64,000 bases of DNA from Tetrahymena thermophila SB210 (Eukaryota; Ciliophora; Oligohymenophorea; Hymenostomatida; Tetrahymenidae): contig NW_002476571.1 in NCBI RefSeq assembly GCF_000189635.1, forward strand, positions 248,001 to 312,000. Reading direction: 5' to 3'. Below, piece by piece: positions 37,979-52,600 of this stretch. The translations under genes were made by a program, and so were the position numbers. A model generated the notes under the pieces. It saw nothing but the letters and a program-made list of their open reading frames with translations, was not told the origin of the DNA and made no database searches. Numbering within the stretch: position 1 is the first letter of the stretch; each line of letters begins with the position of its first letter.

Positions 37979-39629
37979 ATGTTAATAATTTTTTAAATCA
38001 TCTTTGCGATTATAGCTTCTATATTAACCTTAGCAATATACTCACTTGTTCTTTATCCTTTCTTCTGGTTTATATTAATGAAATATAAGTATGGGGATAA
38101 AATAAAAGTTTTCTTTAACATAGGCTAGGGAATGCTGAAAGAATACAAAAAAGGCCTAATTGAAAAAAATGATGGAGTTGCATTCATTCGCAATATGCAT
38201 CAAAAAAATTTAAAGGCTATGGCTTTCAATTATGGATCAAAAGTAGGGTTTAGCTTTTTAGACCCTGAACTCATAAAATAAGTTCATCAAAACCATGAAT
38301 ATTTCATTAAAATGGATGCAACTATGGCTGTCACATTTTTATTTGGTAATTCAATCCTTTATGCTAAAGGAAAAGAATGGCAAAAACAAAGATAATTCTT
38401 AGGGAAATCGTTCCATTTTGATGAGATAAAAAGTTATTTTCCTTAAATCAAAGAGATATGCTAAAATACATTTAGAAATACTTATCAAAAGTTGACTAAT
38501 GAAGAACAAATCAATATATAAGCTGTAAAAATATGTGAAACAGTTACTTCAGAAGTGATATTTAGAACTTTTTTTGGAAAAACTTCTCAAAATTTAAACA
38601 TTACAAAGAAAGATGGTAGCTAAATTTTACTTGCTTTTGAGCTTGTGGAAGTAGTTAAGAGTGCATTTTAAATGTTGACCATTGATAAAATAGCCCTTAT
38701 AAAATGGATTTTTCTATAAAGAAACAGTGCTAGATATTTTAGGACTGAAAAAGAAGAAGATTTATTTTAACGCCTTACTGCTATAAAGGAATGTTGTCTT
38801 CAAATAGTATAAAAAAGAAGAGATGAACTGATAAAAGAACCTACTTAAGCGAAAAAAATTTTCTTAGATTAATACTTAATTGATACAATGCAAAACTAAT
38901 CAAGCTAAGTTACTGATGATGAAATTATTGATAACTTTTGCGGTATGTTTTTTGCAGGTACTGACACCACTGCTAACATGACTGGAGTCGCTCTATACTA
39001 TCTTTCAATCTACCCCGAAATTCAGAGATAGGCTAGAGAAGAAATAATAAAAATACTTTCTTCTAAATCAAATGATAAAAACCCTGACTCACTATTCAGT
39101 TAGTTTTCTATTGAAGACCTCTCAAATCTAGACCTAATTAATTCTATTTTGAAAGAATCTATGAGATTAATCCCACCTGCAATTTAAGTATTCCCAAGAA
39201 TTGCTTGCTAGGACATTAAAATTGGAGAATTTGAGATCAAAAAAGGATAATTAGTTACTACAAATTTTGTTTACAATCAATCAAATCCTGAAATATTTCC
39301 TAAGCCAGATAATTTTGATCCATTTAGATGGATGAATGAAGATAAGTAAGTTTAATTAATATTTATATTTTTAGAAAATATTTATCATTAATTTAACAAA
39401 TAGCACTTAGAGTAATACATTTAACTTTACTCCTTTCTCTTAAGGCCCAAGAAATTGTATAGGTCAGCATCTTGCAATGATAGAAGGCAAATGCATGTTA
39501 GTTTATATTTTGCTTCTATTTGATATTCTACCAAATCCATCAGTTTTGGTGGCGAAGGAAGTCAAAGTAATATATGGGTTTTAAAACGATAATCTAATTT
39601 ATTTCAAAAAAAGATAAAATATAATTTGA
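37979..39629 (+). CDS. Cytochrome P450, complete (P450-4)
   Basis: An intact P450 of about 530 residues. The start codon lies in a run of A and leads into a hydrophobic anchor (IIFQIIFAIIASILTLAIYS). Motifs: C-helix WQKQR, I-helix FAGTDTTANM (A326-T331), KESMR, FDPFRWM, and haem loop FSQGPRNCIG with cysteine near residue 474. The usual Leu before the motif Gly is Gln (TAA); the invariant residues F, G, R, C and G are kept. One 58-bp intron (39346-39403) at the family position. A second AG five bases downstream would break the phase. Codon 243 is Trp (TGG), where P450-3 and P450-5 have TGA. It is the likely counterpart of P450-1 in the first duplication unit. Substrate unknown. Confidence 0.95.
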
Positions 39630-41060
39630 ATAATTATATTTCATATTAAATAATTCTATTTAATTGAAGTTCTTTTTATACATACATAATATTAAAACAA
39701 AATAAATTTAATTATTATTAAAAAATTTGTAAAAATAAAAAATAAAATTTTATTTATTACTGAATAATAAAATGTTTCATTCATAGCATCAAGATTTAAA
39801 TATTAATTAAATTATGAAAAAATAAATTTACCAAAATTAAATAATAAAGATAAATAGAACAATAATTAAAAAAGATTTTTTAAAAAGCATCATTAACTGT
39901 TTTATTAAATTTTAAATTAAATAAACATTTTTTAAATATATGGTAAAAGGATAAGATTAGAATATATTAACATTTCTTATGCATGTAAAACTTATCAATT
40001 TATTTATTTATTCTTTCCAAAGATATATTTTATATTTTATAAAAGTAAAATGTAATCATGATGTTTCCATCTTCTTTTTATTTTATAGTGAGGAACATTA
40101 TATTGTAACAGGAATCTTAAAAAAATTTTAAAAAAATATCTTAATAATATTTTAAAAATAAATTGATAATAATTAATTTATTTGTATTAAAAAATCTACC
40201 TTCTTTAATAAATATTAATTTTTGTACAAATTATTTTAAATAGAAGCTAATTTTATAAAAAAGTCTAATTTTGATTTAAAAATTAAAATATTATTTATTT
40301 CATAAAAATATTTAGATAAAATTCATTTTGTAAAAACTATTTGAATTGATATTATTTATTTGCTTTTAATAAAAAAAGAAATAAATTTTTAAACCTGTTG
40401 ATATAAAATATATATATTGGCTTATGAATAAATTTTGTTGTTCTTTTATTTTATTTATAACGGTTTTTTAAAAAGGAAATAAGAATAACTCGTCTTATAG
40501 TTGTTTACACTTAAAATTAAGAAAAAGAATATATGAAGAAATTTCTATGAATTTTTTTGAGATACTTTAATTAAATCATAAATAGCGTCATAAACACTAA
40601 TAATAAGAAATTTATGATTTGAATTATAGTAAGGTAATCAGTCAGTTTTCCATCTTTCTAATCTTCTCAATATTTTTAAATTCAAATATACATTTTTATT
40701 GAAAATATATTATTTTTAGGATTATTTAAAAAGATTTGAGTCTATTTTATCTTTTTAAATTTATTTTTTATGTAAAATTATGGTTTTATTCAAGCATCAA
40801 GAATTAAAACCTATTAATAAGCCTTTAAAGTCTATTTATAGTGCAATTTAGCTTTATGCTTATTTTTTAGAAATTGATTTAAATAATAATATATAAATAG
40901 AAATATTTATTGTTGATTGATCTAAGATCAGTCACTTTAATAATTAAAAATCTTTCTTTTCTACTTTTTACAAGAAATGCTTCCAATATTGATTTGATTA
41001 TTCAAATAATTATTATAAATTTATAATTTTAAAATAAAACCTGGAACATCTATCTAACTC
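39630..41060. other. Spacer between P450-4 and P450-5
   Basis: The first 460 bases are unique AT-rich sequence. From about 40090 to 41060 it is the duplicate of 3815-4766, including both inverted repeats (about 40571-40625 and 40911-40930). No gene seen. Confidence 0.75.
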
Positions 41061-42704
41061 ATGTTGAAAATTCTTTTTACTTTTTTAGGTTTATTCCTGT
41101 TGCTTTTGGTTTTTGTAGTCTACAAAGTTTTTATCTACCCATATTTGAGATTATCTACTTTCTCAAAGAAACATGGAAAAAAAGTTAAAGTTTACTTTAA
41201 TTTTGGGGTAGGCCTTTTAAAAGAATACAAATAGAGCTTAAGCTAATACAAAGATAGTTTAGCTTTCTTCCGTAATTTACACCAGAAGAGTTTGTAAGCT
41301 ATCGCTTTTTGCTTTGGTACCAAAGTAGGATTGATTTTTGTAGATTCTAATTTAATTAAATAGGTGCACTAAAATCATGAAGCTTTTATGAAGATTGATG
41401 CTTCTATGGCTATAATATATTTATTTGGTGACTCTTTACTCTATGCTAAAGGTAAGGAATGGTAACGCTAAAGATAATTTTTAGGAAAATCGTTCCATTT
41501 TGAAGAAATTAAGAATTATCTACCTTCAATTAAAGAGACATCTATGAAATTATTTGGAGAAATCAAAGAATAGTTAAAATAATCAGATCAAATAGAAATA
41601 TAAGTTGTTAAAACATGTGAATCAGTTACTTCTGAAGTCTCTTTTAGAGTTTTCTTTGGATAAACATCTTAAAATTTGAAAATTACAAAAGAAGATGGAA
41701 GCTAAATTTCAGTTGCTTAAGAACTTGTTTCAACAATTACTAATTCCTTTCAAATTCTATAGAATGATAAAATATCACTCATAAAATGAATTTTTTTCGA
41801 AAGAAACACTATTAAATATTTTCCTACTAAAAATGAGTAGAATTTGCAAAAGCGTTTGATTGAGATTAAGAAATAATGTATGTAAGTTGTTGAGAAACGA
41901 AGAATAGAGCTCATAGAAGTTATAAAATCTGCTAAAAATAACTTTTTGCATTAATATTTAAAAGAAATGATAGTAAATGAAAAATCAAAAATATCTAATG
42001 AAGAAATCATAGACAACTTCTTGGCCTTATTTTTTGCTGGCACTGACACTACAGGGAACATGACAAGAGTAGCTTTATATTACTTATCACTCTACCCAGA
42101 TATTCAAAACAAAGCAAGAGAGGAAATAATCAAACTGGCATCATCTAGAACAAAGTCAACCAACCCTGTTGATCTATTTAACTCATTAACTTTTGAAGAT
42201 ATTCAAAATCTTAATTTCTTAAATTCTGTACTGAAAGAGTCTTTGAGGTTAATACCACCAGCAATTGAAGTTTTCCCAAGAGTTGCTATTTAAGACATCC
42301 AAATTGGAGATTTTGAAGTTAAAAAAGGAGATTTTATAAATACATTCTTCATTTACAACTTTTCCAACCCAGAAATATATCCTGAACCAAATAATTTTGA
42401 TCCTTCAAGATGGATGAAACAAATAGAGTATTTATTTAATATTCATAAATAATTAGTTAACATTAATGTATTTTTTTAATGAATAAAAAGTTAGTAGAAT
42501 ACATTTAATTTCACTCCCTTCTCATTAGGACCAAGAAATTGCATTGGATAGCATCTAGCCATGATTGAAGGAAAATCTATGCTAGCTTATATACTATTAA
42601 ATTTTGAAATCTTTCCAAATAAAAACTAAGAAGTTGTAAAAGAGATGAAAATAATATATGGATTTTAAAAAGACAACTTAGTTTATTTTAAAAATAGAAG
42701 TTAA
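40090..42704 (+). repeat. Segmental duplication, copy 2 (P450-5 with upstream region)
   Basis: Partner of 3815-6411. Colinear with small indels over about 2.6 kb. This copy keeps the natural TGA stop (42705-42707) lying just past the breakpoint. Confidence 0.9.
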
Positions 42705-42707
42705 TGA
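41061..42707 (+). pseudogene. Cytochrome P450 interrupted by one in-frame TGA (P450-5)
   Basis: A 528-codon P450 frame that is complete except for TGA at 41787-41789 (codon 243), where P450-1 and P450-4 have TGG. Everything after it remains open: I-helix FAGTDTTGNM (from A326), KESLR, FDPSRWM, a 63-bp intron (42428-42490), haem loop FSLGPRNCIG (Cys near 473) and the natural TGA stop. The N-terminal anchor (LFLLLLVFVVYKVFIYP) and WQRQRQF are normal. The premature TGA is shared with P450-3, so it predates their duplication, yet this copy shows no second lesion. Most likely a nonsense-inactivated gene; stop read-through or a role for the truncated half cannot be excluded from sequence. Selenocysteine is unlikely, since Trp is expected. 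Confidence 0.7.
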
Positions 42708-43644
42708 TAAAATGATCTTTTTAATTAAATTATTTAAGAAATAAAAAACTTTATGTCATTTTAAAATATTTTTCTATATTTTTGAAAAAATAATTTGCTT
42801 ATGAAAATTGATTCTTAATTAGAATTTTTTTTTGAAAAAAGATTTTTTAATTTGTTATAGATAAATATAATTATTAATAAATATTATTTACGGTTTTTAA
42901 TTTATTTTTGAAATAAATTTTCTTAACGAAATTTATATGCAAGCAATTTATTTAAGCACATTTGACTAACCTCAAATACATCTATTTATAACCAAAAAAA
43001 TATATAATTATCTAGCAATATAGCCAAATTAAATTAAACTCTTTTAAAAAAATTTTATTTTTTTATTAGCTCAAATAAAAAATAATCAAATAAAAATGAA
43101 AAAATTAATGAATTATTTAAAATAATAATTTATTTGTTTATTTTTAAGGATTCCATTATGTTGTTTATTAAATAATCTGTTATAATCTTTAATCAAAATA
43201 TGATGGTAGCAAATTTTTATTTATTCCTTTTTGATGAATAATAAATTTAAATTCATTTAAAATTTCTCATTAAATTAATGTGTAAAGAGAATTGATTTTA
43301 ATTTACATTCTTCAAATAAATATTTATTTGTTTTTATGTTTGAAAATTTAATAATGTATTTTTCACAAAAAAGAAATTTAATTCCTTCAATATTTTTCAA
43401 AAAAAAACATAAATAAAATTAAACATTAAAAATAAACTTGATTTTATTTTTAACATTCCAAATAAAAAAAAGAAGTAGAAACAAATATGATTTTAATTAT
43501 TTTAAATGTAATTTTATAAAATAGAATATTAAATTTGTGGAAAACAAATTAATTAAAATAAAAACAATTTAAATAAAACTTATTTTTATCTATAATAAAG
43601 TTATTATTTAAATTTTTATCTTTTATTTTAGAAATAGCATCTAT
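42708..43644. other. Convergent spacer between P450-5 and giant gene C
   Basis: About 940 bases of AT-rich DNA. Part of it (about 43340-43640) is the 3' flank also found next to giant genes A and D (TTTTTCAC, CCTTCAATATTTT, AACATTCCAAATAAAAA). The part from 42708 to 43330 has no counterpart beside P450-3. No gene seen. Confidence 0.65.
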
Positions 43645-46600
43645 TCATTTTAGGTTTTTATCTTAATTGCAAATCTCTAGCGTCTATCTATAAATATGAG
43701 TTTTTAGTTGCTAGCTAATTCCTGACTATCTAGCTTTGAATTAACTATGTTACTAACTCTGATTTAATTGAAAAGACCATTTTTAGCTCTTAAAATTTGC
43801 TTCCACACCAATTACTTACCTTAAAGATCTTTAGACTATTTTCCAAAGAAAATTTATTCTTAATAAATTAATCTATTTTTAATAAGTAAGTTAATAAATT
43901 GAGTTTGGAATTAATTTTGATATAAAAACTTAGAATTTTTATAAGATATTTAAGTTATTTTTATCTTAAGGAATCGGTCTTTATACTATTAATAAGAACA
44001 AGATTGCTAGGAAACTCATATTTAAAGCAATCAAAATAATTTATAATAGTTATTAAAATAATAGATTATCTGTAAGTAAAATCATTTATATTATGAATAT
44101 ACTAATTATAACTAATTTGCATGATAGTTAATCAATATTATTTAACTATTATCTTTAATAAGGACTTACTTTTATCAAAGATAATAGATAAATAAACATA
44201 AAAAATAATAAGAGTGAAGCTTTTAGCTATGGTGAAGTCCTAATTAAATTTAGAAATATAACAAGAGATGCCCTTGCTTGATTTCTAGTTAAATCCCAAT
44301 AATAAGACTTTACTTTATATTCCTATTGATATAAAAAAAATTTATTTAAAAAAAATGCTTTTGCTTTATAAAAAAACTATTTACCTAGTACAAAAGACCA
44401 TACTTCTTCATAAAAAGCAAGCTTTATAATTTTTATCTATTTCTGTATAAAATAATATAAAATGATGTAGGGATTAAAAAGAACCATATAAAAAGCAGTG
44501 GACCTATTAAAAATAGTATTATTTTAATGTGTTATTATGTGTAGCATACATCCTGCATTTCAGTAATGATATATAGATTGTCTCCCATATCTCTGCAAGA
44601 TGAAGACTATATCAATACTTTAATTACGGAAGAACTAAAAAATAGGTATATTAATATGAATGAAGAAATAAAAAATGAAAAGTCATCTATCATCTTAAAC
44701 ATTTTTGTGAGGGATTTTACTAACTAAATCAACAAATATATGGTAATTATTTAGGAATTGATAAATATAACTCTCATAGCATACAAAGGAATTTAGATAT
44801 CATAGCTACTAAATATACAATCTAAATTATAAACTGTATGCTATACAGGATCACCACCTCCGAATTCAGCAACAGATATAAATTATTGAGTCTATATGCC
44901 TAAGTTATTTATTAATGCTAGAAACTATAAATAATTTATAAGAATTTTGATATAAGAAGAAGCACTATTTATGTTATGATTTAAAAGCAAAATTATTTTA
45001 AGTTTTCTCAAATAAAACCATTGCATTTTTTTTTCTATTAATATCAGCTATCTTTAAATTTAGAAGATTAAATAAACGCAAATTATTATCATAAGCAAAA
45101 ATAGAATTAGGATAGATTAAGTTTAATTCTGCTTCGAGCATTCTTAGCATTAAATTCCACCATTACTTCTTCCATATTTTGATCCCCAAACAATTCCTTA
45201 AGAATCACAAGATTCACAAATAGCTCCTACATGTCCTATTTAGCATCCAAATTTATTTGAAGGGTCTTCTGAGATACAAAATTCTGGGTTTATACATTAG
45301 TAAATTTAGTCTGAATGCTAGTTCTTACTCCAATACCCATTTTATAACTGTATGATATTGGATTAACAATTTTTAGAACCTATAGGGCATTTGAGACACT
45401 GTAAATTTTCAAATTAATTTGGATCTTGTAAACAATAATTACCTTTTTAAAAAAATATCGCTATTAATTAATTGAAACATATTTATGAATATTTGATAAA
45501 AACAATTTCATATTGAGTTAATTTAAAAATATATTTTTTTTAAAAGGAGCAATATTAAACTAAATAAAATCGTTCAGATCAAAAATTAGGTTAATCAATT
45601 CTTGAAGTTTTTTTTTAAAAAGTAAATAAAAATATTATGGGTAAGGGATAGTTGTAAATTCTCTGTTAATAAGGTGATATATGTCATTACATTAAATTTT
45701 ACCAGCGTTTATATATAAATTTGCTAAATATCTTTAAAAACTTTTATTTATTTTCTTTGATTATTTGCAGTTAATATAAGATTTGATCAGAAAATGCAAA
45801 AAACATTCAATACATTTTTATAATTTCCTTATCTCTTAAAATATTACTAAGAAGTTAAAGGTTAAAAGCTTTATTAAATAAAAATTTACCTTATTAACAA
45901 GTATAACATATTTTATACTTCTCCAAAGTTTGTAAAATTTCTCCTTACTAACACTCCCTAAAGTTAACATCAATAGAAATACTTAGCTCTTGATAGTTGA
46001 AATTAAAAGTTGTGGCATTTAAAATAGGGATAGGGTTAATTGTTTTAACAATAATAGAGGAGTTAGCATTAGGCTGATAAGAATAGGATACATTAAAAAT
46101 GAAACCAAATTAATCAAAGTTATAATTCTATCTGAGATCACCTTAAAGCCCAACTTCTTAACTTTACAATTCAAGTAAATAGTTACCAAATTCAATCAGG
46201 ATATCTTAATTTATCTAATTTGTATTTTTAAAAAAACTAACTTCTCTCATTTCTTCATCAATTAATCTCATTAATATAGGTGAAGAAGATGTGCTACCAC
46301 TTTATAAATTTTCTAATTTAGCATTTTAGATCTTTAAGTCATCTTACATTTAATTTTTAACATCTAAATAAAATGGATAAGAGCCTATATTTTTTCCATA
46401 TAGCTATGCATAGTTTTTAATAAAAGAATTTTAATTTTAGGTAAGTATCTTTCGGCTCACATTTGTTTTTTATAAGACATATGGTTATATGCCTTAATAT
46501 CTAAAAGCACCTCCTATTTGAGCAGTATTTTATTTGAAAATATTATTTGTCATGTTTTTAATATCACAATTATTCAAAAATAATGCTCCACCTGAGCCTT

Positions 46601-49600
46601 ATTTACAAGAATTTTAAAAGAAAGCATTGCCATTAAACTAAGAAAATACGCTACTGAAGCAATAAATAGCTCCCCCATTTCCTGTCTTTGATTAGTTTTA
46701 CTAAAATGTGTTACCTAAAAAGATTATTTATGATATTTAGTTTAAATATATAGCTCCTCCATCAAGATAAGATAGGTTCATGATAAAATTGTTATTTTTC
46801 ATTATTAGACTAGATATTTATAACAAATAAAAAACACTTGCTATGTTATTTGTTTTTATATTTTTTGAATCAACATTTTAGATAATTATTTAAGGACTTT
46901 GAGATATGTAAATAAAACTATTTTACTTTAGATCAACTTTTTAAATTAAGATTGTATCTAAAAGAATGCTTTAGCTAACTTAAATTTAAATAAATCCAAC
47001 TTCTGAATTTATGCAAGAGATAGATGTAAAATTAGAATTTGTTACTGTTAATTATTATGCATTAAGTATCATTAGTTGATTTATTGCAGAAAGAGAATGC
47101 TAATAGTTGTAGTAGGTTGATATTTTATTTTAAATATTAACTCCATTATCATTTTTTAAGTCATGTAAATTAATAAATCCTAACATACTTGAATTTTTTA
47201 TCTGAATATTTGAGAAATTCGAATTAAGTATTCCCTCACATTCTAAAATGAAAAATTATTAGCTGCTAATTGAACTATTTTAATAGCTTTCTAATTGAAA
47301 ATCTGCGAAATAAAAATCATTAAATGTTAAAGTTTGATTTACATTAGAAAATTTCAGTAAAGAAATGGATTAGAGTGAGTTAAATTTAAGAACATTAAAT
47401 TGGATTTTAGTGAAATTAACTTATGGAGTTGTTTCAATTTAGAAAATAATACCTTATAAATCAACATTTTAATTGATTATTATTTCATTTTAAGATGATT
47501 TCATGTTGCTAATACTAATTTAAGTAACATCAGTTATTTTGAATATTTAAACATTTTAAAATATATTCCCAATTAGGTTAGTATTATTTATTGTAAGTTA
47601 GTTTACTTATGAGATATTTATCATAGAGTTTTGTTAAAAATTTGAATGTAAAATATTCGAGTTGATGTTGAAGTTGTTTATTGTCAATTAGTTTATATTA
47701 CTAAATTTAAGTAGATTCATTATATTATTAAATTCACAATTAGTAAAATTAATGTTTTGTATAACAACTATGTCAATATATTAGAAGAGTATAATCTATT
47801 AGTTAATCTATTGAATTTATTCTCCATTAATCACTAAATTTTAGATAAAAAGATTGTTGATACCTTCAAATTATAGCTGATTATTACCAAAATCTGATAA
47901 TTCAATGTCATCTAAAAATAGTCTTACTAATTTTTTAAATGTTTGATTTCCAAACAAGAACTGATTATTATTTAAATTTTTAAAGGAAATTTTTAGGTTT
48001 TATAGTTTCAGCTCTACAATATTTTAATCTGTACTATTTTGAGTATTTAGATAAATACTATTATTATTTATAGCTTAAATTTTTAGAGAGTACTAGTTTG
48101 TCACAGAGCTAGAGCTAACAAAAGGATACTTTAAATCAGTTTATTCGCCATTATTTATGTACAAGCTATAAATAATGTTCTAAATTTAGAGTTATTTTAG
48201 AGATAATAAATTCAAATAATCACTTTATTAATTTTTTATTATTAAATCATTTTAATCTGTTCGTATTTATAACTATGCAGAGCAAATATTATTTGAAAAA
48301 GAGCCAATATTTAACACAGCGGTGTATTATAAAGTATTTTCTATAGTTATAATCATCATATCAACAATTAAATATGAAGAATTCTGAAATTTTAATTATG
48401 ATGATAAAACCTTATAATTTTATATTTGTAATTAATCAATTAATTTAGGTTAAGAAAAAGGGTTAGCATTATAGAAACTAATTGAATTGTCGAAATATAA
48501 AACAAAAGTATTATTAAATCCAGTGTATTCAATATCTATTAGTGATTGAGTGCTGTTAAATTGTCTAATTATTTAGAATAATTTGAGGTCTTCTCTTAAA
48601 TATATACTTACAGAGTTAAATGAAAGCATAAATATGAAAGAGCCTTCCATTTTTAATTTGATACCTGAAGAAGGTAAATTCTTTTTAATAGTTTGCATTT
48701 TTAGATCAAATACGTTAACTCCTTCAATTCTATCTGCATAATAAATCCTTTAATAAAGAGGGTCAAAGTAGATTTTAGATTATTGGTTTTAGAAATCTAG
48801 TTGGGAGATTTACAAAATATCTCCTGTCTAAATATTTATTAATTAAATACATTAATTTGTTAATATTATGATGTTCAAAGTATTGTTTATTCTAACAATC
48901 TATTTAATACTATCATTTTATTCTAATTTAAATTAAAACTATTCAATTTTAATTTAAGTAGAAAGAGACTAAGTGTATTAAAATATTAATTTATTCCATA
49001 AGTTTGTGTTTTTTGTTGAGCAGTATATTAAGTAAGAATCATCGATCATAATAAATTGACCTACTCCTGTTGATATATATGTTAGTATAGAGAGTAATGG
49101 ATTAGTTTGATTCTTTTAAAGAGAATATAAAGACTACTTTTAAGTCAAAAAAAGGACTTGGAAATCAGAGTCACTTATAAAAGTAAATATTTAAGAATCA
49201 AGCAATTAAGAAAATATAGGAGTTATTATAGTTGAAGTTATATTGTAGATTAATAGTTAATTATATACTATTACATAAATTTAGGAGTCATTTTCATTGT
49301 AATAATTGAAGTAAAAGTATGAAGGATTTAGTTGCAAAAAGTATTTAACATCCTTTACTTCACCATTGACTATATTTTTAAGAGTTGATTGACTATTATC
49401 AAATAAAATATATTGGTTTTGATTAATTTATAATAGATTTGGTAAAATACTATAAGGTAATAATTAATTTTAGTTAAACTCTAAGATTGTGTAATCAAAA
49501 ACTTTTAAATTCAAATAGTCTGTAACGAATATTTAATTTTTATTAAAGCTGATGTAAATATCAAATATTGGAAGCTAAAATTGGTATTTGCAAATAAAAA

Positions 49601-52600
49601 TGTTAGTATCATAATCAAAGATATAAAATATATTATTTGAGGTTGCAAATAGTTTTCTCTTATAATGATCCCAAATCAATATTTTTTAGTAAGCGTTTGA
49701 ATCATTTTATACCTTATCTAACTATTTCAATATTTTATTTAGAAAAAAAAATTGAATATCTTAAATAGTTTTGGTGAAAATAAAAGAATATTTTAAAAAA
49801 AGTAAATTAAAAAAATTACTTAAAATATTTTAACAATTTAATTATTATCATAAGAAATGATTTCAATTTAGTTTTGATTATCAATTAGCATAACCAGATC
49901 TAGAGTTTCATCAACAACTATTTGACTTTGGTAATTATATTCATACTATAATTAGATAGTTTGCATAGTCACTTGAGTATTTATGTTATATATTACGACA
50001 TATTTATTGTAAGAAGAAAATAGCATCACTTATGTTTGGTCAGAGAAAAAATAAAACTTTTAATTAAAAAATAATGTAAAATACTTTCTTTTATTGAAAT
50101 TTATTTTTTTTTTCATACCTTAAACAGGTTTTGTCGAATTTAAGCATTCATTGCTGGGAAAGATGTATCCAACAATGTATATGAATCTAAATTAAGTATT
50201 TTAAAACTTTAACTTTTTTATTCTCCAATAATTATATTGCTACCATAGTCATTATTATATATAGAATAAGGTTAAAAGTTTGCTGAATATTTAATAAACT
50301 TATAAATTTATTCTTTTAAAGAGTACACTCTTAAACTATATTAACTATAAAAGATGATCAACTATTTTTGTCTTTAAATAACAGTCCCATATAAATATTA
50401 AATTTGAAATGGATAGTTATTAGTAATGCAATTTAAAGAAATAGCCTTGAAAATTATATATGAAAAAATATTTTAAATTTTATTTTTAAATTTAAATATT
50501 TACTTACCTTTAAGTTGAATATACAATCTTACAAGTTATCTATAAAAGCCATGTATCCTAATTCTATATCGTATGCAAGATTCATAAATAATATTTAAGA
50601 CTCATAATTAAAAAGCTTTTTAATATTTTTTATGTAAATAAGTAAATAAAGAAAGAAAGTAAATGTTAAATAAATTTTTACAATTTCAAAATTAGATGAG
50701 CTAATTAAAGCAAGACGATATCCAACAACTATTACCATATATTTTTAATATGGATAATAAAATCCTTTATTATCGTACAAATAATACTGCCTATAATTTT
50801 AAGGTTATAGCGAATTAAGTTGTGAGAAATCAATAACAATAGATGTTATTAACTTTTGGTATTTTATCACTCCAATATAATTTGCATATATATTTAACTA
50901 TATATCTAACTCATAAAAATTAACAACATATTTGTTTTAATATGTATTTAAATAATCATTATTTTAATATTCGTAACAAAATATTTATTTTACATCTACC
51001 ATTTACTATAACCAGTTATTATTAGCAGAAAAAGGAATTTAAATATCCTTAAATTGATATGGATTAGAATAAGAATTTTATGATGCCTTAAATTTAAAAA
51101 AAATAGAAGTTAAACTTAAGTTTATTTATTAATTTATTTTACCTATTATAATTATAGATTTGGATCTTATAAGCTAATTATTAGAGAGATCTTGGTATTT
51201 ATAAATATGATCTAATTTTATTTATGTAAAAGGGTCTACAAGATCTACCCATAATACTCATTTTAATATAGTATGAGCTAATTTGTATCTCCATCATAGT
51301 ATGATAAAGTGTAAGTATGGCTGATAATGAATACTTTGTTGCCATAACTAATGAAAAATGGTATGTATATACTAATAGCTACTTCCTAGTTTAAAAAATA
51401 TATATAAATTTAAAACTTATTTTATATTGATATTACTTATAGGACCTTATTATTTTGAGTAGAGACAATTTAAACTGTATTATAAGGTGCTAAGCTAAAG
51501 ATCTAATAGCTTAAATTTGGTGATAGATAATAAGAAACAATTTATGTTATTTCACTAAATAAATTGTACTAATAATTGTTTAGAAGACTTATACTTATTA
51601 TTCCTCCAAAATAATCAGAATAATAAATAATATCTTAGTTTAAATTGAAAAACCCTAACTAAAATGTACAAATATTATAAAATGTTTCAGAGACAAAAAC
51701 AGGATTTTACTATTTTTAAAAAATGATTATCTAATTAATTTGATTTAAATAAATATAATTACATCTTTGTAAATATTGTAGATCTATATTTATTTGAGGA
51801 ATAATTATTGCAAAGTTAAGAAACAAATAATATCGCCTGTTTTCTGTGAAACTTAAACATCAATTACTATCTATCTTATTGAGAATTTATAGTTGTATTA
51901 GTTGTTTATTTAGTTATAACTAAAAATATGAAGCTCTCTTAATTCTGAAAAAAGTTCACTGATTACTTAATTATAAATTTAAACTATCAACGTTTTTGTA
52001 CTGTGGATATAGAACGGTTAATCAAAGAAAAATAATTGGTTAGGTGTAATATCTATATCACTAAACTAGTTTTCTAAAAGTATTTCAAAAGTATATAAAT
52101 TTAATTCTCTTATCGTCAAAACACCATTTCTTATTCCAGTAAGTATTAATTTTTCTTCTTCTTATACAACTATAAAGTTGTAGAATAAAAAGACTTAAAC
52201 TTCTAATTGGTCAGGATAATAAAAATCATCCCAAAAATAGAATTATTTAGCAATTTATCTTGATTCTAAATCATATTAGTAAGCAATACCATATCCTTTT
52301 AGTTCTAATATTTAATTATTTGTAGCAGTATTTAAAAAATTAACTGCCGGTTAATTAAATAATAGTTAATTATAATAATAAGTATGCTATTCAGATGAGA
52401 AATACATTTAACTTGAATTTACAGAGGTTAATTGGCTTTAAGTGAGCTCTTAAATTTATATATCTTACATTATCTTAATTAATAAAAAAATTTTATTATT
52501 ATTTTAAAAAAGGTCTAAAGAAGTTAGTGAGCAAACTAAAGGTTAAGATAATTTAACAGTATAAGAAACAGTAAAACTATTTGAATTAAGGTTGAAAATG

